NCBI GenBank assembly: GCA_944470555.2
Contig: OX104130.1
Span: 68,267,160-68,331,159 of the forward strand
Length of the DNA stretch: 64,000 bases
DNA from: Heterobilharzia americana
Lineage: Eukaryota > Platyhelminthes > Trematoda > Strigeidida > Schistosomatidae
Direction: 5' to 3'
Below the pieces are notes generated by a model that did no database searches, was not told the DNA's origin, and saw nothing but the letters and a program-made list of their open reading frames with translations. Below, piece after piece: positions 13,831-26,525 of the stretch (the first letter of the stretch is position 1; each line of letters starts with the position of its first letter). The position numbers were made by a program, and so were the translations under genes.

Positions 13831-14930
13831 GCCTCTAATATGAAAATGTGATCACTAAGAGCCTCCTTCCAGGAGGTCTCTGTTGGTAAGGTCGTAGTTT
13901 TATTCCGATATTAAATGTTATTTTGGCCCAATGCCTATGAAATGCAATAGAAAGGTCATTCAAAGCAATGAAGCTTTGTTCTGTGTTCTAGAGTTAGCCA
14001 ACGCTAACTTCACGAGTCAAAGAAAGACTATCTGACTTAGCTTCTTCAATGTGTGCTTGCCAGTCCAACTGCTTCTGTGAGACAGATACTTATATTGGAT
14101 GAAAGGTTAGGCGAATCAATCGTCGAATTGTTAGACATCATCCACCATAGATAAGGGAAAGACAGACAATAACAGTACGATGCTCAGCAGTGTCTGATCT
14201 TGTCGACGCTGGTCACCAACTCGATCCCAAAAATACCTTCAAAGTTATTTATTACACCTCTTGGTATCTCAGCTATGCTTCACAAGTTCCTACTTCATGT
14301 ATAAAAGAAGTCATCGGAATCTAAGCGAACAAGTCAAGCCCATATTGGGAAGAAATGAGCGCACCACCCTTCTTTCCCACGGGTATCTGTATAGTTTATC
14401 TATGCTAATATAACTTAGTCTGAAAAACGATTATTATTACCATTATAATTATTCTGATGTTGGTTGCGATGTCAGCTATCTTGTTGTTTCCCTTTGTTGT
14501 CGCTAACTGCCGTTCCTAAAATTATCGTCAGCAGTTCACCACCTGACGTATTCATCCATTTTCTCTTCCTGTTAATCATCATTATATATGCAGTGTGGAT
14601 TATACAACAAACTGTTTTAAATTACACACTCAGTCGATAGTTGTTACTAGCGTTCTGGAAGAAGTTGAGCCCCAACTCTGAATTAACCAGCAGCAATAAT
14701 ATTAAAACCTACTCATACAACGTGTTTGAAATGTCACAAATTTAAGGTACAGTTATGCTGTAACTTGACAGGTATGAAACGCATGTCAAGCAAACTCTCA
14801 TTTCTCTTCGGCTCACTGAATCAGCATCCCGACCCCACGAGACTCTGACGTCCGTATTCCGCAAGTCAACCAGGTTCCCTGCAGCGACTTAGTCGATTCT
14901 AGTGAACTCAGTGGCACCAAAGGTAACCTT
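13831..14930. other. Unassigned DNA
   Basis: About 1.1 kb between the Penelope-like fragment and a LINE RT scrap. I see no coding frame of note, RNA gene or recognisable repeat. Confidence 0.4.
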
Positions 14931-14934
14931 CATC

Positions 14935-15209
14935 AATAAATCTCACACGAGGCTAAACGCAAATGGAGACAGCTGGCATCCAGGTTGGACACCACTGGCA
15001 GTTGTCAGTTCACATAAAAACACCTCATAATCCCTGGCACAAACGCATGACTTTGAGCAGAGATCTATGACCCTCATTACATACTCACTCGATGCTGCCT
15101 TCACAATCGTAAACTGCAACAACTCGTCTGTGTCGATAAAGCTGAACCCCATCGGTGAGTTCACTCGCGTTGCAGAACATATTGAAAGGTGGAGATTTGA
15201 TAAACACAC
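14935..15209 (-). mobile_element. LINE RT scrap
   Basis: A minus-strand frame of 88 codons carries ELTTASGVQPGCQLSPF, a slightly altered form of the SGVRQGCPLSPF block in the RT palm of many LINEs, with the expected upstream TDELLQ-type helix region. Nothing recognisable continues on either side. It is an isolated fragment, clade undetermined. Confidence 0.6.
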
Positions 15210-15249
15210 TCTTGTTTAGTTAGGAAATTTGCCAGGTTTAGGTTTCTTG

Positions 15250-15357
15250 GCTCGCCATGAGTTCAGTTTTAAACTAAACCTCGTTTCACTCAGTGGAAAA
15301 ATGACTAAATGAATACCAACTCTCAGTGAAAATTCCAATGTACCAATGAATGTCATG
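15250..15357 (+). repeat. Inverted repeat arm 1
   Basis: This stretch reappears as its reverse complement at 16,583-16,692, with most bases matching by eye and a few small indels. The best shared blocks are GGAATTTTCACTGAGAG and GGTTTAGTTTAAAACTGAAC (as written on the second arm). The arms enclose about 1.2 kb that includes an LTR-like block. Confidence 0.75.
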
Positions 15358-15420
15358 AAGGCAGTATGTGCCATTAGAAAGTTTGTTTTTGTTGTGATGC
15401 CCCAGTTTTGTACAAAACAT

Positions 15421-15795
15421 TGTCATGGACCCGAACATTTTAACGTGTCATTCCCACATTATTTTTACGGAATGACCAATAGTCTATTTCTGCCCCCATT
15501 GTAATGTAATTTGCTGATTGGCTTACTTTCACTCTTACTATGCGAATTTTTCCAATTGCGGACAAGGTCATTTTTCATGTGTATACTTATTCACGTGTTT
15601 TGGATTGAATCATGGTTACTATATTATATTTTATGAGAAATACACTCTCCTATCTGCCAGCTCCGGTCTTCTTTCTATTCGTCCCGGGGTTGCAGCCAGT
15701 GTCTCTTGCGTACCAAGTTAGCTGTCAGCTAAGCGTGCGTATTATTTTCGTTTCGGAATATATACATATACCATTAGCGCCTCGAACCCATAACA
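15421..15795 (+). mobile_element. LTR-like block (possible solo or 5' LTR)
   Basis: A 375-bp stretch begins TGTCATGGACCC and ends CCCATAACA, so it has TG...CA ends. Near its right end (about 15,755-15,775) is an AT-rich TATA-like run. It is followed by GTTTGTAGACG, which could be a decayed form of a TGGTAGCAG-type (tRNA-Leu) primer site. No coding internal region or second LTR was found. I see no target-site duplication. The call rests on ends and overall look only. Confidence 0.35.
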
Positions 15796-16582
15796 GTTTG
15801 TAGACGTAAGGTGTTTGTGTGTGTGTCATCAAACTCGGTGTGAATGCACAGATATTATTTGTCTCAGCTTCGTAAAACGGCACAGTCTCGTGTCCGCTAA
15901 CACCGAGATGAATGGCATAGAGAGATGGTTAGACTCCTTTGTCTGTTCAGCGTGTAAAAGACATCGTACGTTTGACAGAACGTGTCGAAAGCCTCTTGAG
16001 CGACCCAAATAAACTATGCAGATCACACTCGTGATACTGACAGAACAATATACTTTTATGTCCAAACGGGTTGATATTTTTATGAATTCGACTGTTTTAA
16101 TAGGCCTTTCGACTAGACAAAGGAGGGGAAATCAGGTGGACTTGTAGTCACAGAACTAAACTGGTAGCATTTATCAAAACAAGATGATGCCATCCAAAAA
16201 TATGCATGAAACATAAAGTAGCTGGTTTTTTAAACGCATAGAAAATAATGTACACCAGCAAAACCATGACTGTGAGGAGCCGAATCTTCACAGTGACGCC
16301 GAATTTCGTGCCCTTAAAACGAATGATAGCAGATAAGGCTTCAGAGATTACGGTGATATTCGCACAGACGGTCGTCTAGTTTTCATCATCTAGTACCCCA
16401 TGATGAATATTTCTTTGCTACCGTGTTCATTTGTTTGGCACGAGAGATTGTGGGATACGTTTGAAATTCAGTATGTTGTGAATCGGTTCTGAATCGTATG
16501 TATCCACTCCTAGCTTGATGATACTCACACACATATCTTACGTCTCCTACAAAACATACATTATAATATCACACACTGCCTG

Positions 16583-16692
16583 CATGATATTCATTGCTAC
16601 GTTGGAATTTTCACTGAGAGCTGGTATTCATTTGTGTCATTTAGCCAGTAAGGGAAACAAGGTTTAGTTTAAAACTGAACCCATGGATGGCC
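16583..16692 (-). repeat. Inverted repeat arm 2
   Basis: Reverse-complement partner of 15,250-15,357. Together the arms form a roughly 110-bp imperfect inverted repeat around a 1.2-kb interior. Confidence 0.75.
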
Positions 16693-19346
16693 ATGAATAA
16701 TGGTCGCCTGAAATACTTGTTTCGGAAAAAGTGATCTCTATTGCAGGCTGAAGTGTGCCAAAATACCGGAGCTACCAACAAGGTCGTTTCGACGATAATA
16801 TCGTCGTTGTCATCATCGACAACAATACGATCGCAACTACACATATGTTCATAAATGTTATGGAAGAGTACTATGTGGGGAGAAAAGCATTCAGTTCGTC
16901 CACGGAACATGTCAGCCTGTCCGTCCTGAAGAGTAGACACCCAGGCCATTGAGGTTCGATTGCAAACTGAAAGTAACAGAAGGCTCTGGGAAGTGGTTCA
17001 CTGCTGAGTAGGAATATACAGGGAGTAAGCCGATGCAACGTTGGTGATGTGTGTAAATCTGCTAGTACCGACTTTTCATTTTCAGCCTACTTTATGGAGC
17101 ACCTCAAGCGATCATCAAATTAGCCTCAAATATGTATTCTGCAAGGGTTCACATGTCATGAGAACCTGTCGAATCAAATGTCTGGCATGTTGTTAGCTGC
17201 TAAAGGTCACCAGCAAACCAACACTTCAGACGCCATTACTGATAACAAATAGGTTCTACGACACTTCCACCCGTGTTCACTGAGCCTAACTGCCTTCTGA
17301 CGGGTCGCCCTCTGGTTGCCCATTCTTCAGTATCAGACATTCAGTCAAATACTTTTTGAATTAAAACCGTTTCGGGTAGGCCTTCACTATGGAAGTACGA
17401 AAAATTGACAATCCATATTCGATTTACTTTCAGTTCATGCTAATAGTTTAAGTACAGAGTTATCACGTCCACATTATTCACTATCTCACCTAGCTACTGC
17501 GGAGCAAACTCACGACAGGCGCATCTCCATATTCTTCTCAAAATCGTCCAGCTGGTGAAATCCCCAGGTAAGCGAAATTCAATGCTCCACGTAAACAAAT
17601 TTTCAAATTCATATTCCCGGCTGCAGCATCCCATAACAGGGATCAAAATCTTGGTTTCTCCTATTTGGTTGGCAGTAGCCATACGAAGCTCGATCATGAG
17701 ATGAGAGTAATACATCTCTGAATTCTGAGATATCTAGCTGGGCATAGCATTCAGATAAACATGCCAATGGATCAAAGTATTTCCTAGGGTTGCCACAACA
17801 ATCCCTTAACATTAGTTCAGTGGATACTCAGCAAGCATGAGTGTTGTTTGTTGAAATCAATTTTCGAGTCACTTAGCATTCCTTCGAACATAGCCTCGGA
17901 TTCATTCATTCATTCACTTGTACGACATCTTTGAAAATACCCATCTAACTAGGTGAACGTATTCACGGTTCAATGACTAGAAGAGAATCCGGTCGACGAG
18001 AATTGTGAGCGTACGAGCAAAGACGCACAACAAGGTCTTCATGTTTGACATTTGACTTCATCTGCGTAGAGCGCTTGGATGGTATATCCTTTTGACAGTT
18101 TCGACCCAATGAAACATGACGTCTGTTGGGCACTGGGATCACGCTTTGACCGTGTGACCACCAGATTGACGAAAATCCATCTCATAATGAAGCGAGCGTG
18201 ATAGCCCACATTGAACAATACGTTAATCATCAAAGTCACTAGCTATGGATCGTAGGTACTATAACACCTCTATACGAATGGTTGAAACACTGTCAAGTAG
18301 GATGGTCAACTTGAATTATTCGAAAAGAATCGGCAGTTATAGTGATCTAGACATTCAGCTGTACATTAGGGTGGTCGCATTTGCCCAAAACCAAGTACCT
18401 CATGTTCTATCCACAACAGATCACTTCATTGATGCGTGCAGTATCTTATCATCTATGGCAACGCAACCGCTACTATTTCATGTTTGTGATCCATGTCGTT
18501 CCAGCAACTTGTCTACGCGTGGTTGATTCTGCTGTCTTCGTGGCCGAAACGTTTTCCCCATATGGCCCTTACTGAATGGCTTTAATTTCCACTTCATTGC
18601 AACAGGAGACAAGTCACACGTTGACAGCAGCATTACCGCTAGAATTTGTGAGAAGCCAGAGTCAAACAAGAGCTTTATTTCATAGTCAAGGAGCTGCTGA
18701 AGGTGATTCGTAAAGTCACCTTTCGGGAGGAGGTTACCTTTTCTTTTCACACAGGTCAGAGAGTCAAATGTGACAAGGCTATACAAAACGGAGTATGCCC
18801 GGAAATGTGTACAGTATGCGTAGCTCAGTGCTTCCCTGAACAGCTTCCATCAGGCTCAACACTAACATACCGGTGAACATCACGCGCGTAAACAACTTTG
18901 TCCCAGACAGTCAGTCAATCACAAACTTCAGCTTACAGATGCAGAAGAGGAAGGAATATTAGCTTCAGATCTTGATTTCCTTGGTGTAATAGTCCGTGAC
19001 AAATTCCTTTGAACATCAGACCAAATAAATCACAAATTTCAATAGATTTCGGTCTCCATCCCTGCTTGCCAACCAGTAGTGTGAAGGTAGTTAAGTAGTG
19101 CTGGTTTGCTGGCATCATAAATGTCAGTGTGTTTACAGTGTATTCGCACGCCCATGTTTTGCTTTCGAGAGTGGATCCGTCTTAGTTGCCTCGGGTCATC
19201 CACCGGAAACGACCAATCCATCCTGCAGCTGTTTGAAAAACAGCTAGACTTATTTTGCTGCGGGATGTCAGTATCTTTCATACATTGGAACACTCGCACT
19301 CACTGGCAGCGTCAGTCTTGTCTCTTTCGGCCCGTCATAGTTCCTC
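16693..19346. other. Unassigned DNA
   Basis: About 2.6 kb without a recognisable gene. Open frames such as 18,245-18,526 (+), 18,786-18,478 (-) and 19,299-19,039 (-) are short and resemble nothing I can name. Just left of its start, 16,790-16,823 contains two small adjacent dyads. Confidence 0.4.
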
Positions 19347-20434
19347 GCAAGAAGAATTCTGGTGCTATGTAATCAAATAACCATTCGAACCTATGAAGGG
19401 AAACAAAAAGATTCAGGATATAAAACCGGCTGGTGGAAAAGGCGTTTAATGAAGTCCGGCATCGAAACCGGAAAAAGCGCAAAACGCAGCGAAGAGAATA
19501 TAAACGTGAAGAACATAAAAGCAGGAAATACGGAGAGCAACACGAGTGATCCATTAAAACACTAACACTTGCGACATTATTCAGAAAAATGCGACCATGA
19601 AGAAATGTCACAAGAGCAGGGGAGTCTAATGAAAGCCCAGTGAAGGATAGAAAAATAGGGCATGTCAGCGACAACAGTGGCAGAAAAACAGGTCCAGTGA
19701 GGAACAGGAAGAAAGTGGAGAGACATTTCCATTCCAGCTACTTCAGTCATCCTAGTTCGCATTCCAATTGAATGGGCTCAATCTGTGTGTCACTGCATGA
19801 CCGTGAAGCCTTTCTTGAAGCCATCGACAGATGGGAAGGAGGCTGCATCAACTGGCGCTGGATTCGGGAGGTCACACTTAAAAGAGAGACGAAGTGTGCT
19901 GGCATACTGGTATTCACTCTCCGATGGGTGACTCCATATTGATCCAAACGAGGGTCACCGTGGTGAACGTTGCGCAACATCACATTCGACGGACAAATTC
20001 AGCCACTTGGGGTCTTTTAAGTGGATGCTAAGCCACCGCATATCCCACAGCGACCAAGGACATGGAGACCGGGGTAGATTATCCAGTCTTAGCCCAAAGT
20101 TCTCTGCAGCCCTATTCCAGTCTTCGTGGTCAATATCCGGACTTTCTTTAAGAGGGTAGCGTCCTATTCATGCCTCACGGTGCGCCTTACGAGAACCTTG
20201 CGCACCACTAATGACGATCAAAAAATGAAAAGCACAAAGTATGGGACTTAGAGCAGCTAGTGGGACGACGATGACCGAACTTCACAATCAGCAGTCTATT
20301 TTTGCAGCGAAATTCATGGAACAGTGTTCTCGCTCCTCATGTGAATGGTCACGTGTAGATCTTGAGGAGAACCGGACAGTCGCCCAGGTCCATGTTAAAA
20401 GGGGAGCTGCGTGCATCAGCATAAGAAACCACAG
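19347..20434 (-). repeat. 1,088-bp repeat, copy A
   Basis: This block is repeated in reverse orientation at 46,963-48,050 with the same length. Frames of 78 and 61 codons translate identically in both copies. In the last 130 bp I count four substitutions, so overall identity looks about 99 per cent. Its start (GCAAGAAGAATTC) and end (AAACCACAG) are not inverted copies of each other, and I see no convincing target-site duplication. It does not read like a protein-coding element. It could be a non-autonomous repeat family or a recent segmental duplication. Confidence 0.85.
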
Positions 20435-21500
20435 ACTCACCCCTTTTAGGTTGACCACCTTAATATGGTAAATTATACATGTATTACCTAGGGATTGACT
20501 CCCACGATGCCGGTCAGCAGAAACAGTGAATCATTAAAGGACTTGACGACTGGGTATGATACGCACATTACAAGAAAACTTCAGAAATTAACTCATTGCG
20601 CACAACTGTGCAACCATGAAAGTAACAGGTTATAACATCAGCACCCGGTCACACGATATAGACACCCAACTTAGGATCTGTGGCATAATACACTTTATCT
20701 ATCCTCTTTTCTTCAGTCTTCACCATGGTGTGCTTCATCCGAACCATCATCCATTCGATATCTTTCTATTTATTGAGAAATATGGCCGGCCTGCTACTGT
20801 GTTAATTATTCGTCACGAAAAACTGAAGGGACAGTAGCCATATTCGCAATCACTAAGCCGGTGTTCAACCGACTCCGCGTTGGTGGCATTACGTGTAGAG
20901 AAAAAAAATAGATGTTTCCGGAAGTCAATGTTGCGTATCTATTTTTTTCTTACTGCTGGACTAAACATTGGACACTTGCCGGCATTTATCCTGATGCCAG
21001 GCAGTCCTGTCCCCAGCATTTTTTACCTAACTACACGCTTTGAATTGTGACTTACTGCCTACTGAATAAATACTGCTGCATCATTGTAGTACTGTCATCA
21101 TATTAAATGATGTTGATACTAGACATGATCTTTTTTTGCAGATACTTGAAGAAATAATCATGAGTTATTTCCTTAGACATACATTACTTATAGCATGGTT
21201 GATTCTGAGGCACGTATGTCTGTTGCAGTCAGTTGTCAAAGACTGGAATAGTCGCTTGTGGAGCGTATTTTGGGCCGGGAGAATATGAACTTTCATAATT
21301 TTTGGAGACCTGGCAGATTATCCTCATCCCGTTACGAAGCTGGTGAGTAATGGGGCGATTTTGCAGCTAGGACAAAATGTTTCCCCCAGGTCCTACCTTA
21401 GCTACGTGCAGGTCAGTTCCTCTCGATTCCAAATTATGACTACTGCCTTAGAACAGAACTAATCACTTCTTAAAATCTGAGGGTTCAACGTCACTGTCGC
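20435..21500. other. Unassigned DNA
   Basis: About 1 kb between repeat copy A and LINE B with no recognised coding sequence. Some of it may be the 5' UTR of LINE B. Confidence 0.4.
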
Positions 21501-21561
21501 TTTCTGTCATTTCATCAAGTAATCTCATCTTTGAACTCCAAAAGATGGGGATAGAGGCTCA

Positions 21562-22266
21562 ATGGATTACTCATATGTTGCAGTGGAAGTGACAGGTAGT
21601 TTAGGTGGGGAAGTAATGCTCTCGATAGAGGCTGCTGTGTGCACGAACAGACCATCGGAAAGTGTTGACAAGGTTGGTAATTCTGTTGAATGTACTTCTT
21701 CCTCGGTACAATGGTTTCAATCAAATCTAGCTGTAAGTGAACCTGATCCTTCAGTCGCTCGTAAAAAGAAAACTGTTTGTACCTACCCCTTCCGCCCCCC
21801 CAAGGTCACCATAAATAGAAACCTGCTGAGTGACAGAAAACTCAGAAGTTCAGGCGAAACCTCACCATATAAAGCTAAAACGTTCTCGAAGAAGGACCAT
21901 TTCAGGCGCGTGTTTTCTAATGACGGAGAAGAATATTTCGTAGCTAAGACATTGGCAATACACGAACCCAAAGGGCAGGTTTTCCGTCAAACTCCTTCTT
22001 TCAGAAACGAGTGCCACGACATCTCGAGGTTGAATCGCATGAGTCACTCCTTCGGACCACATCCCTTTAATCACAGGGGTCATAACGTGGTGCCGAGTAG
22101 CGTACCGAACCCTCAAATATCCTACATATCACAAACATCCAACCACTGTTCAGCTGTACATCATAATGATCCTAGCCAACACTTTAGGAACAGATGTATA
22201 CCCTCTGCCAAAGACTTCCTCACTTATGAACCCTACCAAAATTTTTTTCGGATCCATAGTGTTTAG
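21562..22266 (+). CDS. ORF1-like frame of LINE B
   Basis: An uninterrupted 234-codon frame directly upstream of the LINE B endonuclease. Its protein is basic and rich in Ser, His, Pro and Asn, with no domain I recognise. No zinc knuckle is visible. The position, just before an APE endonuclease on the same strand, fits ORF1 of a CR1/Jockey-type LINE, an RNA-binding chaperone in this class. A second frame, 22,166-22,456, overlaps its end and may be a frameshifted continuation. It could also be a chance frame, but its length is unusual for this window. Confidence 0.45.
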   Translation: MDYSYVAVEVTGSLGGEVMLSIEAAVCTNRPSESVDKVGNSVECTSSSVQWFQSNLAVSEPDPSVARKKKTVCTYPFRPPKVTINRNLLSDRKLRSSGETSPYKAKTFSKKDHFRRVFSNDGEEYFVAKTLAIHEPKGQVFRQTPSFRNECHDISRLNRMSHSFGPHPFNHRGHNVVPSSVPNPQISYISQTSNHCSAVHHNDPSQHFRNRCIPSAKDFLTYEPYQNFFRIHSV

Positions 22267-22856
22267 GCTCGTCCGACCCCCTGGTAACACAGGGCTGGAA
22301 CCAATGTCCTCGACTTACACCGCCCATAAACCGTACCTTACGCCAACAGTAAAGAAGAGGTACATGTTAACAACCTATAAGTGCCGTGAAAAACTAAGTA
22401 ATCACACACTTGTGAGACGGAAACTCACTAGTCACACCTGTGTACCCCACTGTTGAGTCTTATCACGCCCGAGATATAGGAATTGCATCGTCTAGCGAAC
22501 TGGATAGCAGAAATTCTTTCGCTCACTAAGGCTTAAGAGATATAGTAAGTTACCTTGCAAGCCATAGTAGCCTTTTTACGCTTCTACTTATTAATGCCTG
22601 TTCGTTACTTAAGTACATATCTGGCCTAAGAACAATAGTTTTACTAACCAAACCCACTGCATTACTAGTTACAGAATCATGGTGTACTGACTCAATCCTA
22701 GACATGGACCTGTGTATAGATGGTTATACTGTGTGTCGTAATAATCGTGATCACAAGCGTGGTGGAGGCTGTTTGGTCTATGTGTGCAGCCTTGCTACCT
22801 CAAATAAGATTGAAGATGATATCTTCATTGATCTGCCGGACCCACTTTGGGTCGTT

Positions 22857-22891
22857 ATAATATATATATATATATGTATATATATATATTT
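22857..22891. repeat. (TA)n microsatellite
   Basis: An alternating TA run with one TG interruption. It sits exactly at the left junction of the insertion in LINE B. Confidence 0.9.
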
Positions 22892-24018
22892 CATACAACA
22901 AAGGTCACATGAATACAAACTAGTTTACAGGTTTCATCATTTTGGTAATGAGAAATGACCATTATGTACAATGTTATGCTATACATTAGATGCTGTGATT
23001 TATGACATATAGGAGGTGTGTTGAAGCAGGCTCAGTTCGAATTTGAAGATTTGAAGATTATCCGGTCATCGTTTGGATCTTTCAATAATCTTGAAGGTGA
23101 GGCCGCACCACAATCATGACCTTGGGGTGTGCGCGTTCGTCAAAACGTTTTGATGGCAATATTTCCCACTGACGAATGCGATTTGTAGGGTTCCATTTGA
23201 GTGCGGGACTGGTAAGGTAAACCTGAAAAGTGAATAACAAAAGCGAGCAGCAGGCGAAATTCGAAACATGAGCACAAAAATATGCAGGGGTAGATCAGCC
23301 ATGACACATCTGGGTGAGTTTTTTGTACTGACTGTAAAACTTACTTGAAGAAATGTCCAGAACCAACTGTTTAGAGGTAAGTTTAGGTGAGAGAAGATGA
23401 AGGTGCGCGACAGTAATGAAAATCAGTCTGAAGCCGAAGATATCACTACGAAATAGAGAAATTAGAGGATATTAGACCAGGTATTAACTTGTTATATACC
23501 TATGTACAAGCGTTTGATGAAGTTATAAACACTCAGGTGAAATTCGTGGTTTTTTTGGGACGGTAACCACCCTTTATCTGGTCACTGGGGGATGATCATG
23601 GTGTTGCCTGTTGAGTATTACCATATCGGGTCTACCGAAACTATGTTGGTGCAGAGTACTTACATGTAAGTACTGATATCAAAGGGCAAATAATAAAGAG
23701 TTGCATGCTATGAAAATGCACCAACAGGCAGTTCTTTTATCTTTTCGAAGTGGAGAGATTACTTTAAGGGACGGTTTTTAGGAAATGGGTGTTAAGTCGT
23801 GAGATCAGTTAGGTTATGAAGAAAAGTAGGTTACATTTAAGTAGCTACTGAGTTCACTGTTGCATATCGTATCGCACTCCGCTTCCTGTTCACTCTTGGT
23901 CATTTTTTTCAAAGAAATTAGATTTTAACTTAACTATTGCTTTTAGTTTCCGGCATTGTATACTTTTGTCATTGCTGTTAGTCTCCCTTGAGTCTGGGTA
24001 CCAGTAGCACTTTTGCAC
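22860..24018 (-). mobile_element. 1.16-kb insertion inside LINE B with (TA)n end
   Basis: The LINE B endonuclease frame stops at a WVV block (about 22,856) and resumes at about 24,019 with ATSYKILIGCVYRAP. Comparison with LINE D (DSLWVTVHYRKATAQVGCVYRAP) shows that no residues are missing, so the intervening DNA is a clean insertion. It begins with an alternating TA run (22,860-22,890). That would be the 3' tail of a minus-strand retroposon. No protein domain is recognisable inside. Only a 3-base repeat (ATA) could be a target duplication. The family is unknown. Confidence 0.7.
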
Positions 24019-26525
24019 ATAGCTACTAGCTACAAAATCCTCATAGGCTGTGTGTATAGAGCACCATGTTCAACAAAAGAAAATGATGAACTGATGGCTA
24101 GATCATTTGCCCCGGCTAGATCCCTCACTGCTGACTTCAAATTGATTGCAGGCGACTTTAACTTACCTGAAGTTAACTGGGAGGCGAGTAGCGGCCCACA
24201 ACGATTTGATGAAACACTTGCTGTCATAGATACCTGTGGCTGGAAGCAATACATCCAGCAACCCAAGCGTGGAGATAGTATACTGGACCTAGTCTTTTTC
24301 TGTGACACCATCATTGTCTTTACTTACGTTAGTAGCGAATTCCCTAACAGTGACCATAGGATGGTATTCCGTTGCTTACCAATTCTTCCTCCCAATGAGA
24401 AGAATAAGCAATCTTCAAATTATACTCGACATCGAAGCTACAAGAATATAGAATGGGAAGTACTCATCGAGCTCCTCAGGTGCTCTCCATGGGATGACTA
24501 CTTTACCACAGCCTCATTAACAGACACGCTCACTTTTCTACAGAAATATAGAGCAGTGTCTGGATACTGTTGCTCCTGTGAAAACAGTTAAGGTTTATAA
24601 GGAGCTAGAACTATATATCCCCAAAATATTCCGAAATAAACTTAGGAAATTATTATCACAATACCACTCATCATAAGACTTCATGTCACTGCACTTAATT
24701 TATGAGACTTACGAATCTATTATGACACTACGTGCGAAACACGCAGTAAACGAAGAGATCGTTGCTCTCAAAAGTGGCCCCAGAACACACAAATTGACAT
24801 CAAGGGATGTAGCCTATCTACTACATAATGAGGTGGTACACAATGTTCCCCCCAAGACTAGTGAACTGCTTAGCGAATCCTTCGCTAATTTCAACCGTAA
24901 TGCCTTCAACCCCATTAGTTTTACTCTAATTACCACTAGTTCATGTACTAGAGTTGAGTTCACTGTCAAAAGTATCGCAGACAATCAAAAGCCTGAGACT
25001 ATCGACAGGTACGAGGATAGATGGCCTAAACGCAATAGTCATCAGAAGCAGTGATGATATACCGCTGTTCTTGCTTAAGATATCCACACTATCAATGGAA
25101 AGTGGGGTGTATCACAGCGAGCGGAAAATCAGCTTTATAATTCCTCGCTGCAAGTCCGGTGACAGAGCGAATGTTGGGAACTACAGACCTATCAAAATAA
25201 TGCCAGTCGAATTATGGAGAAAGTGATTAAGAGCAGCATGTCTGACTACCTACTTAGAGAAAACCTCATCACAAACTCTCAGCACGGTTTCATTCAAAAC
25301 AGGTCTTGCGTTACTTGCCATTTCGATTTCTTCAACCTTATCACTAGTAGCCGCGAGGCACGCAAAATCTTCGTTGTTCCGTACTTCGATATATCAAAGG
25401 TATTTAACAAGGTGCCACACACCATACTCTTTGATAAGTTACAATCGACTGGCACCCATGACCCTTTACTTTATTGGCTAAAATCATTTCTTAGTGACCG
25501 GAGCTAAATCGTTAAAGTAAATTCTATGCAGTCTAAACCTAGGCTCATAACTAGTGGAGTAATACGGGGTAATGTCCTTGGACCTTTGTTGTTCATAACT
25601 TATATTAATAGTGTGAAAGTGCTTCACTGTAGGGGAAAAGTTCCTATACGCTGACGACCTTAAGTTTGTATACTCATGTCACACTCATGGACTAGGCAAT
25701 ACGCTATCTACTACTCGACAAGAACTAGGTGAAGTTGCTAAATGATGTGACTAGTCCCATCTCAAGTTCAACATTGACAAATGTGGTTGGCTTAACATAG
25801 GCAGCGATAACCTAGACGCGTCTCTCAAAGTATGCGGACAAAAGCTACCTAGACGTTCTTCAGTGCTAGATCTTGGTCTTAGATATTCGAGTGACTTAAC
25901 ATTCTCCTAGCAGACAGCTTGTATCATACCTAAGTCACGTAGACTCCTTGGATGCATCGTCCGTAACTTTAATAGCACTGAATCAAGGGCTTTACCCTAC
26001 CGAGTGAGCATCCGCCCAATTTTAGAATACTGCCCGTTTATCTTAGGCGGCCTTCGTACAAGCGACAAAGGAAAAATTGAACTAGTACAACGCCACTTTA
26101 CACTAAGAACACTAGGGGCTGACTGCAGCCCAGACTACATCTCCAGATGCAACATCCTAGGACTGGGACCTCTCTGGAAAAGGCGACCAACAGTGAATCT
26201 TATATTTTACTATAAATTACTTCGTAAGCAAGTGCACTCATCTGGCCCGGAAATTAAAATAGTTGTGACATCCACTCACTATTATGTAATCACAATCTAT
26301 TAGCTGAAAATGAGTGTTGTGAGACGAAATTGGGGAAAAACCTCTTCCCTAATAAGTTCTCTCACATCTAGAATAAGCTTCCTGAGGAAACACGTACTGC
26401 AGGTCCATTATGTGTCTTTCGTTCCACACTTAATAAGCTCCTAACAGATGATCAGTCCATCACTCGCACTATATATATGTTCGGGGCTAATGAAAACATA
26501 CTAGGACCTCTAAATGTATAGAGTA

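Larger units (their letters stand above)
21500..26525 (+). mobile_element. LINE B: CR1/Jockey-like non-LTR retrotransposon, interrupted
   Basis: A plus-strand LINE in its usual order. An ORF1-like frame covers 21,562-22,266. The endonuclease begins near 22,590 (VTESWC, then GYTVCRNNRD and GGGCLVYV) and is interrupted at about 22,860. It resumes at about 24,019 with GCVYRAP, AGDFNLPEVNW and the PNSDHRMVF end motif. The RT follows in broken frames: FDISKVFNKVPH near 25,388, SGVIRGNVLGPLLF near 25,553 and the catalytic YADD at 25,647-25,658. The C-terminal region (IRPILEYCPF) is at 26,004-26,303 and a WNKLP-like end near 26,370. Multiple stops and frameshifts show it is inactive. Confidence 0.85.

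Noticed and set aside
16790..16823. Two small adjacent dyads (CGACGATA and GTTGTC arms)
   Set aside because: Arms of 8 and 6 bp are weak. They were noted but not scored because such pairs are expected by chance in 64 kb.
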